Assembly (NCBI GenBank): GCA_002329285.1
Contig: DCTO01000078.1
Location: 1,522-26,617, forward strand
Direction: 5' to 3'
Origin: Ruminococcaceae bacterium UBA1438
GTDB taxonomy: Bacteria > Bacillota > Clostridia > Oscillospirales > Acutalibacteraceae
DNA: 25,096 nt
Below are positions 1-6,264 of the stretch, one piece after another. The notes beneath the pieces were generated by a model, which worked only from the letters and a program-made list of their open reading frames with translations, was not told the origin of the DNA and searched no databases. The translations under genes were made by a program, and so were the position numbers. Each line of letters begins with the position of its first letter. The first letter of the stretch is position 1.

Positions 1-440
1 TAGGTTTTGCTGCCGATTTTCCTTGATGTGTTCGCAAGCATTGCGCCTGAAGCTTCAAGGTAATACCACTTGCCGCCGTCCTTGAGCCAGCCTGTTTTCA
101 TGGCGCCGCTGCTCTGGAAATAATACCAGGTGCTGCCAATCTTCTGCCAGCCTGTCACCATAGCACCTGAGGATTTGAAATAATACCAGGTGCTGCCAAC
201 CTTTTGCCAGCCTGTCACCATAGCACCTGAAGATTTGAAATAATACCAGGTGCTGCCAACCTTTTGCCAGCCGGTTGCCATTGCGCCGCTGCTTTGCATA
301 TAATACCAGGTGTTTCCGCTCTTAACCCAGCCTGTCTGCATAATGCCCTCGCTGTCAAAGAAATACCACTTGCCGCCGATTGCCTTCCAGCCGGTAGCAG
401 CCTTGCCGTTTTCAAAATACATCCAGAAGCCGTATTCATT
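1..440 (-). repeat. 60-bp tandem repeats encoding cell-wall-binding motifs
   Basis: Exact 60-bp periodicity is visible from the left edge to about 440, so each unit encodes one 20-residue cell-wall-binding repeat without breaking frame. Units at 121-180 and 181-240 differ at only about three positions. Units at 61-120, 301-360 and 361-420 are more diverged. The near-identical central copies suggest recent duplication, so copy number may differ between strains. The array continues beyond the left edge. Confidence 0.93.
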
Positions 441-2270
441 AATCCAGCCGTTCATTACTTCAGCCACGGTTATCGGGACGTAGAAGATTTTTGATTTGTT
501 GTCGGCAGCGGTTGCTCCGATTGTTCCGTTCTCGTCGTTGATAGTTGCTCTGACACCGTTTGCAATTTTGTAATTACTGCCCGGGGTGAAAATTACAGCT
601 GCAATGTATGTCTTGCCTCCCTCCAGTTTTGAGGAGGAGCTCAGTTGATTGCCACTGCTTGCAAGATAAGAATCTTCAGTGTCAAATATACCGTAAATTG
701 CAGCAGTGTAACGGCTGTCATACGTCTGTGCGTTAATCGCGTTTACTGTTGCGCCGGCAACAGCGCCGAAGATTTCAGCATTAAGCGCCTCTATCTGAGG
801 CAGCTCGGGGATTGTGTATTCGTAAATCCAAATCTTATTGGTTGCGCCTTCAACCGCAGTAGTCTTTTTGTTGGTTGACGGGTCTGTGAAGCTGACCGCA
901 ACGCTGTCGCTCAATATATAATTGCTTGCGAGTTTGATGTTAACACCTGCACGGTAGGTGTGCCCTGCTTCAAATTTGTAATTATTGGGCAGAACATTGC
1001 TGAAGCCGCCTCCGTCGTAAAGCTCAATCCACCAGGTGTCCTCAACCGTAACGCCCTCTGCCGTGGTTGTCGCATTTGAAAGCGACGCTCCGTTTGAAGG
1101 CGTTTTCAGTTTAAAATCAATGGCGTTGATTTTTTCATAGCCGTTGTCGTAAACCGCTTTCAGTTCAACGGGGTCAGCACCCATAGTAAAGGTTGTCTGT
1201 TTTGAAACAAGATCTTCGGAAGACATATGAACATCGCCCTTAAGAATAAGCCAGCGTGTGAATTCCTTGCCTGCAATATTTTTGGCGGTGATTGTAACCG
1301 TGTCCCCATATGCGGCGTAATTCGGTGATGCCGTGCCGTTTTCAACCTTAACGGTTTGCTTGCTTGACTTTGATACAATCTGAATATTTTTTGCAAAAAA
1401 TGTATTGCCTGAATTCTCAATCAGCGCAAAGCCGCCTGTGTTTTCGCTCCAGTAATAGTTGCCGCTCTTCGTTTTGTTGAAGGCGGAGTAATACTGTGTG
1501 CCCTCAACAAAAACAAGCTTGTTATTGCTTGGCGTAAACTGGCTTATGCTGCTTTCAGCAACCTCTACGCCCGCCTTAAGGGTGGCGGAGATAACGGTTA
1601 AATTAGGTGTTTCGGAATGAAGTGATCCCTGCCCCGCGATAGCAAACTGGGTAACAACTCCGCTACCGTCGTTTGTTGTTAGTTTAACATTTTTGTCAAG
1701 ATTAAGACTGCAGTTGCCGATGGCGGAAACCGCAAAGCCTGCGCCCGCTGTAATTGTGCCGCCCTCAAGGTTTACGGTGGAGTTATGCCTGCCGCTGACT
1801 ACAACGCCTGAACGCCTGTTAACGGCGTCAACATTAGTCAGTGTAAGGTAAGCGTTATCCCTTGCCTCAAATATACCCGCATCCGTCCTGGCAGAATTAT
1901 TGTAGTTGTAAAGGTCAACAGTGCCGTTCATAACCGTAAGGCTGGCGTTGTCCTCCACGGAAAAGAGCGCGGACTGCTTCGGCCATGTGGTTTTGTCATT
2001 GCTGACTGTGAGGGTGTGGCCGTTAAGGTCAAGCGTAACATTGTTGTTTCCGCTTACATTCATCAGAAATTGATAAGGTGCCAGCGGCTGGTTGCCGCCG
2101 TCGGGAACGGTGTATTTGATGTCGCTTGTCAGCGTAATGGAATCCTGTTTTGCGTAAAAAGCCTTCCACAGCTGCTCGTAGGTAGAAACCGTGGTTTCAG
2201 CGTATGCTGTAACAGGAATTACGCACAGAAGCATAAGCACACATAAAAGTGCGGATATAAAGCGTTTCAT
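1..2270 (-). CDS. Secreted cell-wall-binding-repeat protein with beta-helix region (3' end missing)
   Basis: The gene runs leftward and leaves the window, so the C-terminus is missing; about 756 codons are visible. The ATG at 2268-2270 has a strong AAAGGAGG site about 8 bases upstream. Residues 1-24 form a signal peptide (MKRF, hydrophobic core, TAYA cleavage site). Residues about 30-200 (TLDLNGHTLTV, SLTVMNGTV, STVNLEGGTITAG) look like a right-handed parallel beta-helix of pectate-lyase-like type. Residues about 300-370 resemble an InlB-B/bacterial repeat (GDTVTITA ... FTRW ... FTMGADPVELKAVY). Two related beta-sandwich-like modules follow at about 380-480 and 490-580. From about residue 610 there are 20-residue aromatic repeats (GWQKVGSTWYYFKSSGAM) of the choline/cell-wall-binding type. 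A surface-attached protein is the natural reading. No catalytic motif is recognised and the ligand is unknown. It lies downstream of, and in the same direction as, the signalling operon, separated by a terminator. Confidence 0.88.
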   Translation of the reverse strand, partial: MKRFISALLCVLMLLCVIPVTAYAETTVSTYEQLWKAFYAKQDSITLTSDIKYTVPDGGNQPLAPYQFLMNVSGNNNVTLDLNGHTLTVSNDKTTWPKQSALFSVEDNASLTVMNGTVDLYNYNNSARTDAGIFEARDNAYLTLTNVDAVNRRSGVVVSGRHNSTVNLEGGTITAGAGFAVSAIGNCSLNLDKNVKLTTNDGSGVVTQFAIAGQGSLHSETPNLTVISATLKAGVEVAESSISQFTPSNNKLVFVEGTQYYSAFNKTKSGNYYWSENTGGFALIENSGNTFFAKNIQIVSKSSKQTVKVENGTASPNYAAYGDTVTITAKNIAGKEFTRWLILKGDVHMSSEDLVSKQTTFTMGADPVELKAVYDNGYEKINAIDFKLKTPSNGASLSNATTTAEGVTVEDTWWIELYDGGGFSNVLPNNYKFEAGHTYRAGVNIKLASNYILSDSVAVSFTDPSTNKKTTAVEGATNKIWIYEYTIPELPQIEALNAEIFGAVAGATVNAINAQTYDSRYTAAIYGIFDTEDSYLASSGNQLSSSSKLEGGKTYIAAVIFTPGSNYKIANGVRATINDENGTIGATAADNKSKIFYVPITVAEVMNGWINEYGFWMYFENGKAATGWKAIGGKWYFFDSEGIMQTGWVKSGNTWYYMQSSGAMATGWQKVGSTWYYFKSSGAMVTGWQKVGSTWYYFKSSGAMVTGWQKIGSTWYYFQSSGAMKTGWLKDGGKWYYLEASGAMLANTSRKIGSKT

Positions 2271-2340
2271 ATAACCGAACCTCCTTTTTGTTATAAAAGA
2301 ATAAAATTACTTGATTTTATTTTAATATATATAAAATAAA

Positions 2341-2368
2341 AAATCACTGGCATTTGTGCCAGTGATTT
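2341..2368 (-). terminator. Rho-independent terminator of the signalling operon
   Basis: A perfect 12-bp inverted repeat (AAATCACTGGCA / TGCCAGTGATTT) encloses a TTTG loop. Read on the minus strand it is followed by a T-rich stretch (TTTTATTTTAT). It sits between the response regulator stop and the start of the wall-binding protein gene, so it should end the three-gene operon. Read-through would enter the downstream gene. Confidence 0.75.
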
Positions 2369-2417
2369 GATGAATCGTAGCTTTTCGGTGCGTTTCAGGA
2401 ACAACGAACTCATACAA

Positions 2418-2475
2418 TTGTGGGGCAAGGTGCTCACACCTTGCCGTGGAACGATGTGGGCATCGCTCACTACAA
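2418..2475. repeat. Short palindromic intergenic element (two nested hairpins)
   Basis: A 9-bp perfect hairpin (GGCAAGGTG, loop CTCA, CACCTTGCC; 2424-2445) is followed by a 5-bp hairpin (CGATG, TGGG, CATCG). The block is bordered by an imperfect inverted pair, TTGTGGGG on the left and CACTACAA on the right. It contains no credible gene. From memory, similar short TTGTAGGGG...CCCTACAA elements are scattered through gut clostridial genomes. That comparison is recollection and was not searched. Confidence 0.45.
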
Positions 2476-2524
2476 CGTATTCCTCAAACACATTGACAAA
2501 TTCCAATTTGCTATGCAGAGGTAA

Positions 2525-3154
2525 TTATTCGTCTTTAAGCGTTGTAATAATCAGCTTGCTTTCTATTACGGCGGCAAGCAGCTCGTGCTTATTGTTAAAG
2601 CCGCCCTTTTCAACAAGCTGGTCAAGATTCCAACGAACGCCGTTTTTGCTCAGCTTCAGCTCTGATGCGATTTCATCATATGTCATCCCTTTAACGAAGC
2701 GGCGCAGAATATCAATCTGCCTTGGGGATATTTCCGATGAAAACATATCCTTAATTTCAACGCTCGGCGAAATATCGGGAAAAATCTGATCTCCCTCCAT
2801 AGTGCGCCTGATAACCTCAAGCAGCTCGCCGTCTCCGTGGTCCTTATACCAAAGGCTGTCCGCCGCGCCGCGCTTTGCTTTTGAAAGCACCTCGGGGTCA
2901 ATAAGCGAGGTTACGATAACAACCTTTGTATTGCTGCTTTTACGGATTCTCTCTCCTGCGGAAAGCCCGGAATGATTGTGCCTGGTCTGAACGTCCATAA
3001 TAATCAGGTCAATCCCTCTGCTTTTGCAAAATTCCTCCGCCTCAAAGGCATCTTGAAAGCTGCCTGCAAGGCTGAAATCGCTTTGCGAATCAAGCATGTT
3101 TATAAGATGGTTGAGCATGAAAAGATTATCCTCAACAATAATTGTGTTAATCAT
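2525..3154 (-). CDS. LuxR/NarL-type response regulator
   Basis: A 209-residue two-component response regulator, the usual size for the NarL class. Residues 1-125 form a receiver domain: acidic pair E8/D9, predicted phospho-acceptor D54 in IIMDVQ, switch Thr at T82, and conserved Lys at K104. Residues about 142-200 form a LuxR-type helix-turn-helix (SPRQIDILRRFVKGMTYDEIA, ending in a GxNNKxEL-like segment). The start ATG overlaps the end of the upstream histidine kinase by 8 bases (ATGATTAA), which indicates translational coupling and a cognate pair. The HTH recognition region is less canonical than GerE (SKNGVRWNL), so the target site cannot be guessed. Candidate targets are the adjacent wall-binding protein and GH30 genes, by position only. 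Confidence 0.9.
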   Translation of the reverse strand: MINTIIVEDNLFMLNHLINMLDSQSDFSLAGSFQDAFEAEEFCKSRGIDLIIMDVQTRHNHSGLSAGERIRKSSNTKVVIVTSLIDPEVLSKAKRGAADSLWYKDHGDGELLEVIRRTMEGDQIFPDISPSVEIKDMFSSEISPRQIDILRRFVKGMTYDEIASELKLSKNGVRWNLDQLVEKGGFNNKHELLAAVIESKLIITTLKDE

Positions 3155-4419
3155 CCGTCTGCCTCCGTTTCGATTTATTTAAAAGCTCAATGTGAAGCCT
3201 GAATTCGGGCTTTGATTTAATGCTCATTCTGCCGCCTGTCTCCTCAATTCTGTGCCTTAAGGAGGAAAGCCCGCCACCCTCTCTGATTTCTCCGCGAGGA
3301 GCGTTGCCGTTGTTTGTGAAATCAAGGATTATGCCTTCGTTGCTTTCGCTGATTTCGGCAAAAACTGCGGTTGCCCCTGCGTGGTTAATTGCGTTTCGCA
3401 CGCATTCATCAGTGGCGGTGCAGGCAAGGGAAACGGCGCTTTCGTCAAGCAGCTCTGTCCCGTTAATCACAAGCTTAACGCCCATTTGCTCCGCTTTCAG
3501 AACGGTTTTTTCAAGGCTTTCTGCCGGCCTGTCCGTTTTATAATTGTTTGAAAAAAAGCTAACCGCCCGTTGAAGCAAGTCAAGCTGCCTGTCCATATCG
3601 CCCTCGGTTTTTCCCTCAATGATTTTTGTGATTTCAATAAGGCTTGATCCGATGTCGTTATGGATACGGGTTTTGAGATTAAGGGTTTCCTCCTCGCGGA
3701 TGCGGTCTGCAAGATGCTCCAGCATCAGCTGCATTTTTTCGTTGGTCTCTTTAAGCTTAATGTTCTCCTGCTCAATCAGCCTGGTTGCATTAAAAATATC
3801 GGTAACCTCCTGGGCGCTCGTCTGTTTAAATCCTTCAAGTCCGTTGCAGTTCATGTCAACCGTTTCAATGTTCCAAACGCTTTTGTCATCAAAACGGTAA
3901 AGCGCAGGGCTTTCCTGAATTTTTTCAATTCCCGCGTTGCCGGTTGCAAGTGCATTCTCAAGCTCAAAAAGCATTTGCGGTCTGCTTCCGATAATGCCTG
4001 AAAACAGCCATTCCATTGCTCTGTTGATAAGAATTATTCTGCCCGTGCCGTCTGAAAAGCAAACGCCCGAATTAAGATTGTCAAGCGCCTGCTTTATTGA
4101 GGCGTAGGATGGTGTTTCTCTTTTTCTTTTACGCTCGGCAATTAATCTTGCGGTGCTGTATGCAAGGCTCAATGCAGAAATAATTATCAAAGCTGCAACG
4201 GGCAGCCTTTTTCCATATTCCGCGCCGGTTTCCGCAGTGCAGTATGAAAGCAAAAGCAGCAAAGCAAAAAGCTGCGCCCCCCTGCAACAGGCAGCTTTTT
4301 ATGCTCCTGCGGCAGGTGTATTTAAAGATTAAGAAAAACAGGGCAGCCATTGCCGCAAGGAATAAGAGGCCTGAAATGGCGTTTTGCATGGCCGGTGAAA
4401 GTGATGTCAGATAAATCAT
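3147..4419 (-). CDS. Sensor histidine kinase (HisKA_3/NarX-like), frameshifted near its N-terminus
   Basis: Two overlapping frames together encode one kinase. Frame A starts at ATG 4417-4419, overlapping the upstream stop by 4 bases (ATGA), and encodes a first membrane helix (GLLFLAAMAALFFLIF). Frame B is open only after a TAA near 4300 and runs to 3147. It carries further membrane helices, a PAS-like region, a coiled coil, the H-box RIHNDIGSSL (His253 if fused), and ATPase motifs ECVRNAINHAG and GGGLSSLRHRI. The frames would join at the C6/G6 run at 4277-4282. Removing one G gives an uninterrupted 423-residue kinase with three N-terminal helices. A shorter product from an internal TTG at 4262 (371 residues) is possible but would lack the first helix and has no convincing ribosome site. 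Assembly error, real indel or strain-variable run length are all possible. Confidence 0.8.
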
Positions 4420-6095
4420 TTTTCTTGCTCCTTTCCGTCATAAAGGGGCAGGATAAAACGGGTGCCGTCCTCATTTATTATCCTTGCCATTTCAAATTCC
4501 CCAAGGCTGATTTCGGGCGTTTGCCCGCCGTCGTAATCAGTGATAATGCTGATGCGAAGCTCGCCGCCAACCCTTGAAAGTGAAGCGCTGATGTAGTTTA
4601 TTTCGTTAAGCAGAGTTTCAAGCACTGCCTCAAAAAAATCATAAGCCCGTGTTAAAAGCTCTGCCTTCATAAGCGGCTTTTCTGTTTCAACAAAGCCAGC
4701 GCCCCTGATGTTAAGCAGGGAAAGCGAGCGGAAGGATTCCGCAAAAGCGCTTTCAAGCATAGCAGGGGAAAGCAGCTGTGCGCCGTAAGAGGAAAGCACA
4801 AAATCCTTGCGCCTTTTGATATAGCTGCCAATCACTGCAATCTCTGCAAGGATGCGCTTTTTTCTGGCTTCGTCATTTTCCTGCTGGTATTCTTTAACAA
4901 GAAAATCAATGCGGTTAAGCCTTTTTTGGGTGCTTTTCTGCAAAAGGTCATAAAGCTTGTTTTGCTCCTCAATTTTCCTGTAAGCCTGTTCTTTTTCATA
5001 TTCAAGCTCAAGCAGGGCAGCGCGCTCCGTCAGCTCCTCCTGAACTGCGGCAAGCTCGTCGCGCACGCGCAGCAGGGCTGAAATATCCTCAGCGCAAACG
5101 GCGAATCCGCCGTCAACCGGGATAACGGAAAGCCGCTTTTTGCCGTCAATAATAATCGGCTTTTCCTCTGCACGGACGATGTCCTCCTTGCTGATTTCAT
5201 CCGCTCCGGATGAAGAAAAGTGAATATTGAAAGACTTGTCCGTAATCAAAATCGGAAGCTTAACGGATGCACGGAAAAGATCGTTATATCTGCTGTTGCT
5301 CTGAATAAGCCTGCATTGAATGCAGATTTCAAAAAATGCGCAGAACAGAAGGCAGTCAACAACCGCAACGTCGCCGAAATATTTCATAATAAAAGGCAGG
5401 CGCAGGGAATAAATAAGAACGTAAACCAGCGAAGCCGCAAAGGGAATAATTGCAACCCACAAAAACTGCCGGCTGTTCGGAATTCTGGATTTGGAAAGCA
5501 TAATGCCCAGCGAGCAAATTGCGCAAAACGCAACCCAGAGCACGCAAAGATAAAACACCGGGGCATAGCTGTAATCCGCCTCGCTCCAGATTGCCGCTTC
5601 GCTCGGAAAGGAAAAGGCAAGCTGATGATAATCATTCGTTAAAACAAGCGCCAAAAGGCATATGGGCAAGGCATAAAGCAGCGCCGCCTTTTTCGGCAGG
5701 TGGAAGCCCTCCGCCTTGCCAAGCGAAAGCGAAACAAAAAGCGCCATCAGCGGAATAAATAAAATCGGAATGTAATATGAATACCAAAGATATCGAATTG
5801 CGGCAGGGGAAAGCACAAAGCGAAACTTGATTTCGCGCGTGGCAATCCAGAAAACCATCAGCACGGAAACCGCCGTCAAAAATCTTTGCACCTGCCTTTG
5901 CATAATCCTTTGTTTAACAGAAAAGCCCCAAACGGAAAATGCGCCGATATATAAAAAGGTTCTGCTGAAAACGAAAAGCTTGTTTAAAAACGGGTTTGGA
6001 ACATTGAGCTCTGCCGCTCTCAGAGTTGAGGCGGCTAAAACAAGCGCAATAACAGCAACGAAAAACAGATTAAGCCTTTTGTTTGTTTTAATCAT
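4416..6095 (-). CDS. Polytopic membrane sensor with degenerate histidine-kinase-like C-terminus
   Basis: 559 residues. Residues 1-260 contain about seven or eight membrane helices, resembling 7TM sensor modules found at the N-termini of some clostridial kinases. Residues about 270-345 are PAS-like (PILITDKSFNIHFSSSGA), 345-390 a coiled coil, 390-435 a DHp-like helical pair, and 450-555 a diverged ATPase-like region. There is no His after position 292, so the predicted DHp segment has no phospho-acceptor. The N and G boxes are also not recognisable. It is therefore best described as a pseudokinase-like sensor. It is first in the operon, preceded by a predicted promoter at 6128-6156 and a G-rich ribosome site, and its TGA overlaps the next start. 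It probably partners the neighbouring kinase, but this is inference. Confidence 0.82.
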   Translation of the reverse strand: MIKTNKRLNLFFVAVIALVLAASTLRAAELNVPNPFLNKLFVFSRTFLYIGAFSVWGFSVKQRIMQRQVQRFLTAVSVLMVFWIATREIKFRFVLSPAAIRYLWYSYYIPILFIPLMALFVSLSLGKAEGFHLPKKAALLYALPICLLALVLTNDYHQLAFSFPSEAAIWSEADYSYAPVFYLCVLWVAFCAICSLGIMLSKSRIPNSRQFLWVAIIPFAASLVYVLIYSLRLPFIMKYFGDVAVVDCLLFCAFFEICIQCRLIQSNSRYNDLFRASVKLPILITDKSFNIHFSSSGADEISKEDIVRAEEKPIIIDGKKRLSVIPVDGGFAVCAEDISALLRVRDELAAVQEELTERAALLELEYEKEQAYRKIEEQNKLYDLLQKSTQKRLNRIDFLVKEYQQENDEARKKRILAEIAVIGSYIKRRKDFVLSSYGAQLLSPAMLESAFAESFRSLSLLNIRGAGFVETEKPLMKAELLTRAYDFFEAVLETLLNEINYISASLSRVGGELRISIITDYDGGQTPEISLGEFEMARIINEDGTRFILPLYDGKEQEK

Positions 6096-6127
6096 TTTGC
6101 CGCCCCCTTGATTATGAATTCAACTTA

Positions 6128-6156
6128 ATTTTATCACAGAAATAACATATTGTCAT
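6128..6156 (-). promoter_or_regulatory. Predicted sigma-A promoter of the signalling operon
   Basis: On the minus strand, ATGACA (-35, 6151-6156) and TAAAAT (-10, 6128-6133) are separated by exactly 17 bases, about 33 bases upstream of the sensor start at 6095. It is arranged back-to-back with the GH30 promoter. Confidence 0.6.
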
Positions 6157-6181
6157 TAACATTTTTATTGAAAATGATATA

Positions 6182-6210
6182 TTGAATATTGCATGCTTAT
6201 AAGTTATAAT
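6182..6210 (+). promoter_or_regulatory. Predicted sigma-A promoter of the GH30 gene
   Basis: TTGAAT (-35, 6182-6187) and a consensus TATAAT (-10, 6205-6210) have 17-base spacing. The predicted transcript start near 6217 leaves a leader of about 48 bases, with AAGGGG (6253-6258) six bases before the ATG at 6265. Confidence 0.72.
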
Positions 6211-6264
6211 TAAAATGTATAAATCTGTTCAATCACCACTTCATTTTGTTTTAAGGGGTTAATA

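Noticed and set aside
1..440. CRISPR array
   Set aside because: The 60-bp period is coding throughout, with no unique spacers of constant length. It encodes wall-binding repeats.
2367..2789. 140-codon plus-strand frame and a 71-codon minus frame (2291-2506) around the terminator
   Set aside because: They cover a hairpin, a palindromic element and the antisense of the regulator, and have low-complexity translations and no ribosome site.
4277..4282. Programmed -1 frameshifting in the kinase
   Set aside because: The frames require +1 (or -2), and no X XXY YYZ heptamer in the right phase or stimulating structure was seen. An indel is simpler.
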